From contig NZ_SUGA01000047.1 in the NCBI RefSeq assembly GCF_004963255.1, positions 1 to 43,258 of the forward strand: 43,258 nucleotides of DNA. Direction: 5' to 3'. Shown piece after piece: positions 7,517 through 15,947 of this stretch. Position 1 is the stretch's first letter. Each line of letters begins with the position of its first letter. Position numbers and translations under genes: made by a program. Origin of the DNA: Mesorhizobium sp. GTDB taxonomy: Bacteria > Pseudomonadota > Alphaproteobacteria > Rhizobiales > Rhizobiaceae. The notes below the pieces were generated by a model that was given only the letters and a program-made list of their open reading frames with translations, made no database searches and had not been told where the DNA came from.

Positions 7517-8077
7517 TCACTCGACTTTGCGCCGGAACTTCGAATGGCAGCTCGTGCAATCCTGCAGGATCAGGTGCAGGAGATGTTCCGCCGGCATGGT
7601 GGCCGGATCGGCTTCAGCCGCGCCCAGGCGCTTGCCGAGCAGGCTGCCGCCATCCATCGGCGGCCCGGTCATCCGCATGTCGGCGGTGATCCCGGGCGGC
7701 GCGTTCCTGGCCTTTGTCGAGAGCGCGTCGGCGAGCCGGCCGATATGGCGCGCGAGGGCCTCGAACTCCGGACGGGCCTGGTCGATCTCCGGTTTGGCGT
7801 GCGATGGCGCGCCAAGCGTGCCCTGCGGGAATTCGCCGGTCAGGCCGCCGGCGCGGGCGCTCAGCGCGTCCGCCGCCGCCTTGAAGGCCGCCGGCTCATA
7901 GGCGCGCCTGCCGTCGAACATTTCGGCGATCACCCTGGCGGCGGCCGCCATCTGCTTCATCGAGGCCTGACGCGCCGCCACGATGGGATCTCCCGGCCCC
8001 GCAGCCAGCGACGGAGCAAGGATCAACGGGCCGGCGAGCGCCAGCAACGCCGCCCCCAGAATGACGCGAGACCTCAT
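7517..8077 (-). CDS. Class II cytochrome c (c'/c556-like)
   Basis: The 186-residue product has an N-terminal signal peptide (residues 1-26, ending APSLAAGPG) and one haem motif at the far C-terminus, CTSCH at 174-178. A C-terminal haem on a four-helix protein is the signature of class II cytochromes c (c' and c556). Members carry electrons or bind small ligands in the periplasm. Its ATG overlaps the stop of the multicopper oxidase remnant (ATGA), so the two once formed a coupled operon in which this cytochrome probably served the oxidase. The gene itself looks intact. Confidence 0.85.
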   Translation of the reverse strand: MRSRVILGAALLALAGPLILAPSLAAGPGDPIVAARQASMKQMAAAARVIAEMFDGRRAYEPAAFKAAADALSARAGGLTGEFPQGTLGAPSHAKPEIDQARPEFEALARHIGRLADALSTKARNAPPGITADMRMTGPPMDGGSLLGKRLGAAEADPATMPAEHLLHLILQDCTSCHSKFRRKVE

Positions 8078-8460
8078 GCCTGCACGTCGACGATGCCCGT
8101 CATGCCGAGCTGCTCATGCTCGAGGATGTGGCACTGGTACATGCGCGCGCCCGGCCTTTCCTGGCGCGTGAGAAGCCGCACCCGTCCGCTCGCGGCATTC
8201 ATCGTCATGGCCTCGGGGAGGACGAGGCGGCGGCTGACGGTGGGAGCCCCAAGCGGCGCGATCGGCCGCAGCCGTTCGGGCAGCGGCGGCATCGCCTCGG
8301 CCGGCGTTTCGGAAGCATCGACCGACAGCATCTTTTTCTCCTGGATCGCGATTGGGAGGACGCCGCCGGGACGATCCTTTGCGAACGCTACGGGTTCCAG
8401 TAACTGGAAGGTCAAGAGGGATATCGCGGGCGGAAGCTGCCCCATCGCGGTGACTTTTTT
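8074..8460 (-). pseudogene. Multicopper oxidase remnant, C-terminal with internal deletion
   Basis: The frame ends with ARMYQCHILEHEQLGMTGIV, the HCHxxxH-type copper-binding C-terminus of CueO/CopA-like multicopper oxidases (here QCHILEHE). Upstream, ISLLTFQLLEP and LPERLRPIAPL match the region before the third cupredoxin domain. Between them the segment carrying the HPFHLHG-type copper motif is missing: MTMNA joins directly to SGRVRLLTRQERPG. The first two cupredoxin domains are absent altogether. Without the HxH motifs no copper centre can form. The residual gene is still in frame and coupled to the intact cytochrome c gene. The left and right deletion ends are estimates. Confidence 0.75.
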
Positions 8461-8882
8461 TGGGGGTGTTTGTCCGGATGGCGCAAAAAGCGGTCCTGGA
8501 CCGCGGCCCGATCGGCTGGTCCATAACATTTCCGGCCTGCCTGTTTCAAGGTTTGCCGAATAGTCGCATTTTGACCCCAATCGGCCTCTAGGCGGCTGAA
8601 GATGTCGCGGTTCCGTTGTTCACGGTTTCTTGACAGAGGCCGGAAAAACGGGCAGCAAAGCGGGTGAGGGAGAGCATTTTTACCGTGGCGTAGACCATGG
8701 AGGGCTCTTTTTTCGTGTGGACCGTCGCCAAATCGGCGATTGGTGGAGGGATTGGTTAACCATCTTTGTCCATCTTTTGAATCAATCGGCAACAGACGCG
8801 TGAAGGTGCAGGGGGCACCAGCGAACTGTGATCGTGACGGGTGCCAGGTGCGAAAACCGGCATGCCGATTGAGAGTGGTCGT
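8461..8882. other. Intergenic region, no gene seen
   Basis: This gap separates the multicopper oxidase remnant from the DUF2778 gene. It contains no recognisable oxidase sequence, so the missing oxidase domains were lost rather than displaced nearby. It is less GC-rich than its flanks around 8690-8770 and probably holds the promoter of the DUF2778 gene. I could not define promoter elements with confidence. Confidence 0.5.
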
Positions 8883-10496
8883 ATGGCGTTTTTGCGTTTG
8901 AAAAACCGGGGTGACGCTCCTCATGGGGAGGTAACTTCGAAAAAGTCTGGTCATCGTTGGGTTCTGGTGCCTGCTGTCGGCGCCGCCCTCGCTTTATGGT
9001 CCGCCGCCACCTTGGCGGGGCTCTATTCTGTGAGCACCTCACTGACCGCCGCTTCCAACGGATTGCCGCAAGGAATGCTATCGCCGCGCACCATCGCGTT
9101 TGGCGACCAGCGCCGGCAGATCGCCAATGCCTGGGCGCCGCATCTTGGCGTCAATGGCGGCTACAAGGCTGCCTCGCTCACCGGCGGCTGCGATGCCGGC
9201 TGCTTCAGCCTTGCGACAAGCTTCAGGCATGACGGCCAAGCCATTGAAAAACTGAAGAATAATGGCCACGACGGCAAGATGGCGCGGCTTAAGCTGCCGT
9301 CGCCCGACAGCGTGGCGCATGAAAAGGCCGTGGTGGTGGCTTCGGCCGCCGGAGCCGCCGACCGCTTCGATGGCGTGGTGAAGCGCGCGGCGCTTTCGCC
9401 GCAGAAACTCGCCGAAGCCTTTGCCCGTGCCGAGAGCGCGCCGTTCCTGCTGGCCAGCCTGCCTTCGGCAAGCCGCTTCGGCGGCGCGCAGCCGGAGGCT
9501 CCGATCGAGGCCCGCTTCGGTCCGCAACCGGCCGAGACCGCCGGCGCTTCCGAACTGGCGCTGGCGCTCGCCAACGTCGCGCCCGAGGACACTGCGGATG
9601 TTCCGACCGCCGTCGCGCTGCAGAACAGCCACGCGCCCGATGTCGCCGACAAACAAGACAATGGGCAGGACGGCGAATACCAGGTCGCCTCGCTGCCGCC
9701 GCAGGACGATCTGCCCGATAGCATTGCCGTGCCCGGTCTTCGGCCGCGCACCACGCTCGAGCGCGCCACCGAGGCGCCTGAACAGAATGCAGCCAAGCCG
9801 CAGAAGCCGGAGGCCGTGAAGCCGCAGGCGGCCAAGGCCAAGCCGCAGCCGGCCGAATCCGACACTGCGCAAAGCGCGCCGACGGCGGTTTCACCGAGGA
9901 GCGGCGACCAGGCCCTGCCCGGCGTGGCGAATTCGAAGCCGATAGTGGCCGACACCAAGCCCGGCAAGCGCAAGGCGCAGGCGTCGGAGATGCTCGCCTA
10001 TGCCAAGCCGGATACGCCGGAGCGCGGCAACCTGGGCGGCGCTTTCCGTAACCTGTTCAACGGGCCTTCGACGGGCAATGGCGTCGCCGTCTACGATATT
10101 TCGGCGAGAACCGTCTACATGCCTGACGGTTCGAAGCTGGAGGCGCATTCGGGCTACGGCTCGATGGTCGACCAGCCGCGCTTCGTCAACCGCAAGAATG
10201 TCGGCCCGACGCCGCCGGACACCTACAATCTGTCGATGCGTGAATCGCGCTTCCATGGCGTCGAGGCCATCAGGCTCACGCCGACCAGCGGCAGCAACAA
10301 ATATGGCCGCAACGGCTTGCTTGCCCACACTTACATGCTGCGCGGCGGCCGTGCGGAATCCAATGGCTGCGTCGTCTTCAAGGACTATCACCGCTTCCTT
10401 GCCGCCTACAAAAGCGGCAAGATCAAGCGCCTTGTCGTCGTCCCACGCCTGACAAGCTCCCCCACCCGGGTCGCCCAGGAAGGCCGCCAGGGTTAA
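8883..10496 (+). CDS. DUF2778 (Tlde1-like L,D-transpeptidase fold) membrane-anchored protein
   Basis: The 537-residue protein has a short basic head, one membrane anchor (about residues 20-45, VLVPAVGAALALWSAATLAG), a long Ala/Pro/Lys-rich periplasmic linker, and a C-terminal domain starting near GNGVAVYDISARTVYMPDG. That domain holds His482 (LLAHTYMLRGG) and Ser493-x-Gly-Cys496 (ESNGCVVF), the His and SxGC catalytic pattern of L,D-transpeptidase folds such as DUF2778/Tlde1. Tlde1 members cut or exchange D-amino acids in peptidoglycan; whether this host protein does so for its own wall is unknown. The start at 8883 gives the cleanest N-terminus; an ATG at 8862 is possible. A hairpin terminator follows. 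Confidence 0.82.
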   Translation: MAFLRLKNRGDAPHGEVTSKKSGHRWVLVPAVGAALALWSAATLAGLYSVSTSLTAASNGLPQGMLSPRTIAFGDQRRQIANAWAPHLGVNGGYKAASLTGGCDAGCFSLATSFRHDGQAIEKLKNNGHDGKMARLKLPSPDSVAHEKAVVVASAAGAADRFDGVVKRAALSPQKLAEAFARAESAPFLLASLPSASRFGGAQPEAPIEARFGPQPAETAGASELALALANVAPEDTADVPTAVALQNSHAPDVADKQDNGQDGEYQVASLPPQDDLPDSIAVPGLRPRTTLERATEAPEQNAAKPQKPEAVKPQAAKAKPQPAESDTAQSAPTAVSPRSGDQALPGVANSKPIVADTKPGKRKAQASEMLAYAKPDTPERGNLGGAFRNLFNGPSTGNGVAVYDISARTVYMPDGSKLEAHSGYGSMVDQPRFVNRKNVGPTPPDTYNLSMRESRFHGVEAIRLTPTSGSNKYGRNGLLAHTYMLRGGRAESNGCVVFKDYHRFLAAYKSGKIKRLVVVPRLTSSPTRVAQEGRQG

Positions 10497-10505
10497 GCCT
10501 GCTCC

Positions 10506-10528
10506 TGCCGGCGAACGTGTCGCCGGCA
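10506..10528 (+). terminator. Hairpin after the DUF2778 gene
   Basis: TGCCGGCGA and TCGCCGGCA form a perfect 9-bp stem with a 5-base loop, ten bases after the stop codon, followed by TTTGTTAG. The T-run is weak, but the position and stem strength fit an intrinsic terminator. Confidence 0.65.
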
Positions 10529-10740
10529 TTTGTTAGTCCCCACTTGCTGGTCCGAAGGGCCTCGCGCCAAAACGCGCTTTGGCCACTGGTGCCGTCGCGG
10601 CTCGCAGCCGTGGCGACAATCTGACCTGGGAGCGATAACGACCCTTCCCAGGACGTAGATATGGCGCAGCCCGGGCTTGCGGCAAGACCCCGGGCATAGC
10701 GTATCAACGCTGCTCCGAAAAAAGAAAAACGGAGCACTGA

Positions 10741-11988
10741 ATGCGGATCTTGTTATCGACTTACGGCTCGCGCGGGGACGTCGAACCATTGGCGGCGCTG
10801 GGCGCGGCCTTGCAGGCGCATGGCGTCGAGGCCCGGGTGAGCGCGCCGGGCGACGCGGAGTTTGCGACGCTGGCCGCTCGCGCCGGCGTGGCTTTTGCGC
10901 CGGCCTTCGCGCCGGTGCGCGAATGGGCGAAGGAAATGGTCAACCGGTCGCGATCGGCGTCGCCCGAGGACCGGGCCAGGCTCATCTCCGGCCAGGCGGC
11001 CGAGATCGCCGCCAGGCAATATGAGGCGCTGAGCGCGGCCGCCGAAGGCTGCGACGCGGTGGTGGCGTTCGGCCTTTTCCCATCCTGCGCCGCCGCGCGG
11101 CTGGTCGCGGAACAACGCGGCATGCGTTACATGCTCGGCACGTTCTGCCCCATCTGGCTGCCGTCGCAGCACAACCGGCCGCACGAATATCCTGGACATC
11201 CGCTGCCGGCCGGCGTGACCGACAACCGCCTGCTGTGGGAGACAGACATCCGGACCAAGAACGCGCTCTTCGGCGAGGCGGTCAACGGCCAGCGCGCATC
11301 GCTCGGCTTGCCGCCGGTGCAGAATGTCCGGGACTATGTCTACGGCAATCCCGTCCTGCTCGCCTGCGACCCGGTGCTGGGGCCATGGCTGCCCTCGGAC
11401 CTGATCGACGCCGTGCAGACCGGCGCCTTTATCCTGCCGGACGAACGGCCCCTCCCCGATCGGCTCGATGCGTTCCTCGATGCAGGCCCGCCGCCGGTCT
11501 ATGTCGGCTTCGGCTCGATATCGGTCGCGAGCGAAACCGGCCGCGCCGCCATCGAAGCGATCCGCGCCAAGGGCCTGCGCGCGGTGCTCGCAAAGGGCTG
11601 GGCCGGGCTCGGCCTCGTCGACGATGGCGACGACTGCTTCGAAGTTGGCGAGGTCAACCAGCAGGCGCTGTTCGGCCGCGTCGCCGCGGTCATCCATCAC
11701 GGCGGCGCCGGCACCACCGTTGCCGCCGCGCGGGCCGGAGCGGCGCAGGCGATCGTGCCACAGATCGGCGACCAGCCTTACTGGGCCAAGCGCGTGGCCG
11801 AGCTGAGCATCGGAGCTGCGCATGGCGGTCCGGTGCCGACGGCGCACTCCTTGTCGGCGGCATTGGACGTGGCGCTGGCGCCCGAAATCCGCGCTCGCGC
11901 GGCGGAAGTGGCTGGCAAGATCCGCGCCGACGGCGCCGAGGTGGCGGCAACGCTGCTGATTGAATTGCTGGGCCAATCCAGCCCGTAA
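10741..11988 (+). CDS. Family 1 glycosyltransferase (UGT/MGT type)
   Basis: The 415-residue protein starts MRILLSTYGSRGDVEPLAALG, the standard opening of GtfB-like/sterol and macrolide glycosyltransferases. It carries the nucleotide-sugar motif HHGGAGTTVAAARAGAAQ near residue 318, followed by PQIGDQPYWAKRV. It should transfer a sugar from a nucleotide donor to a small or lipid acceptor in the cytoplasm. The start has a GGAG ribosome binding site. No biosynthetic cluster surrounds it, so the acceptor cannot be named. It converges almost end to end with the DUF4239 gene. Confidence 0.87.
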   Translation: MRILLSTYGSRGDVEPLAALGAALQAHGVEARVSAPGDAEFATLAARAGVAFAPAFAPVREWAKEMVNRSRSASPEDRARLISGQAAEIAARQYEALSAAAEGCDAVVAFGLFPSCAAARLVAEQRGMRYMLGTFCPIWLPSQHNRPHEYPGHPLPAGVTDNRLLWETDIRTKNALFGEAVNGQRASLGLPPVQNVRDYVYGNPVLLACDPVLGPWLPSDLIDAVQTGAFILPDERPLPDRLDAFLDAGPPPVYVGFGSISVASETGRAAIEAIRAKGLRAVLAKGWAGLGLVDDGDDCFEVGEVNQQALFGRVAAVIHHGGAGTTVAAARAGAAQAIVPQIGDQPYWAKRVAELSIGAAHGGPVPTAHSLSAALDVALAPEIRARAAEVAGKIRADGAEVAATLLIELLGQSSP

Positions 11989-11990
11989 AC

Positions 11991-12758
11991 TCAATGCGTG
12001 GTCAGTTCCGCCAGCGCCCTTTGCAGGGGCGCCGGCGAGATCTGGATCGGGCCTGAAAAGGGCGAGTCCATGTCGATGATCAGATAGATCGCCGCAGCCA
12101 CCAGCGCCGCGGAAATGAGGCATGTGAAGACGACGGTTCCATTGCGCGGCGCCCTGAAACCGAAGCTGGCGAAGATCAGCGTCAGCCAGGCGACGAGCAG
12201 GACGATCACCGGCGCGGGAATGGCGCCCTCGGACTGCTCGGCAAGTATCCAGCGTTGCTCGACCAGCTTCTGCAACTGCTGCGTCGCGGCCTGCTGCGTG
12301 GCGGTCTGCCTGGTATCTGTGGGCGTCCATTCCGCCATGAGGTCGCCGACCTGATTGAGCAGCAGTTCCGACAGCCTGTTCGGGACGACGGTCGTGTCGC
12401 TGTCGGCCGTGGAGGTCTCGACGACACGCTGGACATAAGCCGTGAGCGACTGCCGGGCGCTGTCCGCCTCCGGCCCATAGTGCCGGAGCGTTCGGTCGAG
12501 CAGGATGAGATCGGTGGCGAAGGTGTGCACGTTGCCGTTGATGGACTCGAATGTGTTCTTTGCCGAGTTGATCATCAGGCCGAGCATAAGCGAGGACATC
12601 ACCACGAAAAGGTTCGTGGCAAGCCGCACCACCGCGCTGGTGTCATCCCCAAGGTGATGAGCAGGGAAGCGCTCGTGCACCATCAGGCTGACCAGCGAGG
12701 CCCCGGCCAGGCAAGCAAAGATCGCTGTCCCTACAAGCACTTCGCCCATGGCCGACAT
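11991..12758 (-). CDS. DUF4239/bestrophin-like membrane protein
   Basis: This 255-residue protein has two N-terminal membrane spans (about residues 7-27 and 46-65) and two C-terminal ones (about 182-200 and 208-230), with a soluble helical, glutamine-rich middle. This is the layout of DUF4239 proteins, sometimes called bestrophin-like. Conserved-looking elements are VHERFPAHHLGDDTSAVVRLA and VVMSSLMLGLMINSAK. The function of the family is not established; ion-channel activity is only suggested by distant similarity. An ATG three codons downstream is an alternative start. Confidence 0.78.
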   Translation of the reverse strand: MSAMGEVLVGTAIFACLAGASLVSLMVHERFPAHHLGDDTSAVVRLATNLFVVMSSLMLGLMINSAKNTFESINGNVHTFATDLILLDRTLRHYGPEADSARQSLTAYVQRVVETSTADSDTTVVPNRLSELLLNQVGDLMAEWTPTDTRQTATQQAATQQLQKLVEQRWILAEQSEGAIPAPVIVLLVAWLTLIFASFGFRAPRNGTVVFTCLISAALVAAAIYLIIDMDSPFSGPIQISPAPLQRALAELTTH

Positions 12759-12963
12759 TGTAGCCGAGGCGTGGCGCTTGCCAATCGGCTGCCCGGCGGC
12801 TGAATTAGCGTCGAAGCATAAGAACCTATATCATTGGCCGACAAGGGAGACTTCCACGCCGGCTTCGATGCACTGCGAAGCGGAGATCGAAACCCGCTTC
12901 CAATGCCGGGCGAAGACGCTATCTATGGCGCGGGGCGGCTCCCAATCACTCACGAGGCAATCC

Positions 12964-13749
12964 ATGACAATTCGCGCTGTCGTCTGGGGCGAGAACATCC
13001 ATGAGCGGACCAACGAGGTGGTCGCCTCCATCTATCCGGAAGGCATGCACGCGACCATCGCCAAGGCGCTGAACGCCGACAAGGCGATCTCCGCCTCGAC
13101 GGCGATGCTGGAGCAGCCGGAGCACGGCCTGCCGGAATCCCGCCTCGCCGAGACCGATGTGCTGGTCTGGTGGGGCCACAAGGACCATGGCGCCGTCGCC
13201 GACGAGGTCGTCGAACGCGTCGCCCGGCGCGTCTTTGAAGGCATGGGGTTGATCGTTCTCCATTCCGGCCATTTCTCCAAGATCTTCAAGCGACTGATGG
13301 GCACCCCCTGTACGCTGAAATGGCGCGAGGCCGGCGAGCGCGAGCGGCTCTGGGTGACGAGTCCCAGCCATCCGATCGCCGAAGGCTTGGGCGAGTTCTT
13401 CGAGCTCGAGAACGAGGAGATGTATGGCGAGCAGTTCGCCGTGCCGGAGCCGCTGGAGACCGTCTTCATCTCCTGGTTCCAGGGCGGCGAGGTGTTCCGC
13501 TCGGGTCTCACCTACCGGCGCGGCGCCGGCAATGTCTTCTACTTCCGGCCCGGGCACGAGACCTATCCGACCTACCACGACGCCACCGTGCACAAGGTGC
13601 TGCGCAACGCGGTGAAGTGGGCACACAACCCGCAAGGGTCGAAGCCCGCCATCCTGAATGCTCCGAACGTACCGGTCGAGAAGGCGCTGGAGCCGATCGA
13701 GGAGCGCGGGCCTAAACTGCACGTGCATGGCGAAGGCGGCTTCCGCTAA
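12964..13749 (+). CDS. thuA: ThuA, trehalose utilisation protein
   Basis: The 261-residue product matches ThuA throughout: MTIRAVVWGENIHERTNE at the start, WWGHKDHGAVADEVVERV, GMGLIVLHSGHFSKIFKRLMG, and NVFYFRPGHETYPTYHD. ThuA has a class I glutamine-amidotransferase-like fold and works with ThuB in rhizobia to oxidise trehalose and related disaccharides to 3-keto forms. A GAGG ribosome binding site precedes the ATG. thuB follows after 103 bp on the same strand. The thuEFGK transporter and thuR regulator usually found beside thuAB are not in the window. Confidence 0.88.
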   Translation: MTIRAVVWGENIHERTNEVVASIYPEGMHATIAKALNADKAISASTAMLEQPEHGLPESRLAETDVLVWWGHKDHGAVADEVVERVARRVFEGMGLIVLHSGHFSKIFKRLMGTPCTLKWREAGERERLWVTSPSHPIAEGLGEFFELENEEMYGEQFAVPEPLETVFISWFQGGEVFRSGLTYRRGAGNVFYFRPGHETYPTYHDATVHKVLRNAVKWAHNPQGSKPAILNAPNVPVEKALEPIEERGPKLHVHGEGGFR

Positions 13750-13852
13750 AAAAGGCGCCTCTCCGCTTCGCCTAGGATTGCGTGGAAACAGCGCCTGGGT
13801 CACATTCCCCCCCCAATATTGAATCGAACCAAATCGCTCAAAGGAGCAGAAA

Positions 13853-14911
13853 ATGCGGCTTTTGATACTCGGAACCGGCTGGATGGCGCAGGAACATGCC
13901 CGCCGCTTCGGCGCCATCGACGGCGTCGACATCGTCGGCGCGGTCGACGTCGATGCGGCCCGTGTCGGCGAATATGCTGACGCCTACAAGATCCCGAAGC
14001 GCTTCACCTCGCTGGAGGCGGCGCTCGACTGGGGCGATTTCGACGCGGTCGCCAATGTCACGCCCGACCGCATCCACCATCCGACCACCATGGCGCTGGT
14101 CGCCGCCGGCAAGCCGGTGCTCTGCGAGAAGCCGCTGGCCGAGAATTTCGGCAAGGCGAACGAGATGGCCGACGCGGCGGAGGCCGCCGGCATCGTCAAC
14201 ATGGTCAACCTCACTTATCGCAACGTTGCCGCGCTGCAGAAGGCGCGCCGGATGGTGCAGGCGGGCGAGATCGGCACGGTACGCCATGTCGAGGCGTCCT
14301 ATCTGCAAAGCTGGCTGGTGTCGAAATTCTGGGGCGACTGGCGCACGGATCCGAAATGGCTGTGGCGGCTGTCGCGCGGCCATGGCTCGAACGGCGTGCT
14401 GGGCGACGTCGGCATCCATATCCTCGATTTCGCCAGCTATGGCGCCGCGCTCGACATCGACCATGTCTTCTGCCGGCTGCGCGCCTTCGACAAGGCGCCG
14501 GGCAACCGCGTCGGCGAATACCAGCTCGACGCCAATGACAGCTTCGCCATGACGCTCGATTTTTCCAACGGCGCCTTCGGCGTGGTGCATGCCAGCCGCT
14601 GGGCCACCGGCCATATCAACGAACTGCGCCTGCGCATCCATGGCGACAAGGGCGCGGTCGAGGTGGCGCACAATCTCGACGGCTCGATGCTGAAGGCTTG
14701 CGTCGGCGGCGATGTCGAGAACGCCAAATGGGAAGAGCTCGATGCAGGCTCTGTGCCGACCAACTACCAGCGCTTCGTCGAAGCGGTGAAGAGCGGCGCG
14801 CAGACCGAGCCGACCTTCCGCCATGCGGCAGGCCTGCAGAAAGTGCTGGACCTTGCCGTGGTGTCTGATGAGAAGCGAGCGGAGTTGAGGGCCAAGGCGG
14901 ATACGCAGTAG
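13853..14911 (+). CDS. thuB: ThuB-like Gfo/Idh/MocA oxidoreductase
   Basis: This 352-residue protein begins with a Rossmann motif (LLILGTGWMAQEHARRFG) and carries the family lysine in VLCEKPLAENFGKA. A C-terminal alpha/beta domain follows. It belongs to the Gfo/Idh/MocA family, and its place directly after thuA makes it the trehalose dehydrogenase partner ThuB, using NAD(P) to oxidise the sugar at C3. An AAAGGAGC ribosome binding site precedes the ATG. The 103-bp gap from thuA is longer than normal for an operon but shows no convincing terminator. A large palindromic repeat starts right after the stop. Confidence 0.85.
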   Translation: MRLLILGTGWMAQEHARRFGAIDGVDIVGAVDVDAARVGEYADAYKIPKRFTSLEAALDWGDFDAVANVTPDRIHHPTTMALVAAGKPVLCEKPLAENFGKANEMADAAEAAGIVNMVNLTYRNVAALQKARRMVQAGEIGTVRHVEASYLQSWLVSKFWGDWRTDPKWLWRLSRGHGSNGVLGDVGIHILDFASYGAALDIDHVFCRLRAFDKAPGNRVGEYQLDANDSFAMTLDFSNGAFGVVHASRWATGHINELRLRIHGDKGAVEVAHNLDGSMLKACVGGDVENAKWEELDAGSVPTNYQRFVEAVKSGAQTEPTFRHAAGLQKVLDLAVVSDEKRAELRAKADTQ

Positions 14912-14915
14912 CGCT

Positions 14916-15048
14916 TTCCTCGCCCCCGCCAAAGGCGGGGGAGAGGTGGCTCGGCGAAGCCGAGACGGAGAGGGGGAGCGCCCTACGAAGGCCCCCTCTC
15001 CGTCCGCTTCGCGGACACCTCTCCCCCGCCTTTGGCGGGGGCGAGGAA
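14916..15048. repeat. Large palindromic repeat between convergent genes
   Basis: Left and right arms of about 55 bp are near-perfect inverted copies: tcctcgcccccgccaaaggc on the left mirrors gcctttggcgggggcgagga on the right, and gacggagaggggg mirrors ccccctctccgtc. A short centre (agcgccctacgaag) separates them. A partial second copy is at 1388-1446. Located between the convergent thuB and BKACE genes, it could end transcription from both sides, as known for rhizobial mosaic elements. It encodes nothing. Confidence 0.8.
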
Positions 15049-15055
15049 CCAAGGG

Positions 15056-15778
15056 TCACGCTCCGCGATAAATCTTAACCGCCGCCGCGACCAGCGCCGC
15101 ATTGCTTTCGGCCACGCTGCCATCCGGCAACTCCTTGCCATCCTCCAATCCAACTCGGGTCGAGAATTTCCGCAGCGCCGCTCGCTGAACAAAGGGCCAT
15201 ACCGTCGCGTTCTCGCCATGCAGCAGGATCGAGCGGTGGATACCCTCGCGCCACAGCACCTTTTCGATGCCCTTGGCGACGGCGAAGGCCTCGTCCAGCG
15301 TCTGTTCGGAAATCTCGATCAGCACGCGCAGCACCCGCCCGCCATGGTCGAGACTGGCAAGCCTGAGCGCGTCGCCGATCGAGGCCAGCCCGGCCTCGAT
15401 GCCGATGCCGCGGCCGCGCAGGGCCTCCATCACCTCGGGCGCCGCCGCCTCGCTGAGATTGACCGACGCGTAGTCGGGCAGTTCATTCCACCCGGCGATG
15501 GCCGCTAGCGTGCGCAGATCGTCCTTCTCGATCCAGGCGCCGGTGGAGACGCCGATTAGCGTGCCCGGACAGCCGCGGCGGAGCGCCGCGACCGTCCTGT
15601 CCATCGCCTCCGGCGCAAGGCTCTCCCGGCCGTCGGCGCCACGCGCATGGACATGCAGTTCGGCGGCACCCGCAGCAATCGAGGCCGCAGCGTCGCGCGC
15701 CATCGCCACAGGATCGAGCGGCAATGCGGGATGGAAGTCGGCGGGACGGGCGCCGTTGATGCAAGCCTGGACGATCAT
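15056..15778 (-). CDS. BKACE family beta-keto acid cleavage enzyme (DUF849)
   Basis: The 240-residue product opens MIVQACINGARPADFHPALP and has the zinc-binding HVHAR motif (His42, His44) and a later LLHGENATVWPF segment, both typical of BKACE/DUF849. The family condenses a beta-keto acid with acetyl-CoA to give acetoacetate and a CoA ester; the founding member is 3-keto-5-aminohexanoate cleavage enzyme of lysine fermentation. At 240 residues it is somewhat shorter than most members. The substrate cannot be inferred from neighbours with confidence, but it lies next to, and on the same strand as, the hydrolase pair at 15948-18504. Confidence 0.82.
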   Translation of the reverse strand: MIVQACINGARPADFHPALPLDPVAMARDAAASIAAGAAELHVHARGADGRESLAPEAMDRTVAALRRGCPGTLIGVSTGAWIEKDDLRTLAAIAGWNELPDYASVNLSEAAAPEVMEALRGRGIGIEAGLASIGDALRLASLDHGGRVLRVLIEISEQTLDEAFAVAKGIEKVLWREGIHRSILLHGENATVWPFVQRAALRKFSTRVGLEDGKELPDGSVAESNAALVAAAVKIYRGA

Positions 15779-15947
15779 CTTTGCGGCAATCCTGTTTTGG
15801 CTGGCGGAAGCCTAGCGCAGGGCCGGGTCGATCGGAACGGATACGGCGAAGTCTCCTGACAGGCCGGGCCAACAAAAGAGAAATCCCCTGGCCCGACAGC
15901 CAGGGGAAAGACCTTCCCCTTCGGTGGTTTCGGCCCCTGAAAGCCCG

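Noticed and set aside
10753..12330. A 525-codon open frame antisense to the glycosyltransferase
   Set aside because: It is a mirror of high-GC codon use in the real glycosyltransferase and DUF4239 genes, with no family resemblance and Arg/Gly/Ala-rich composition.
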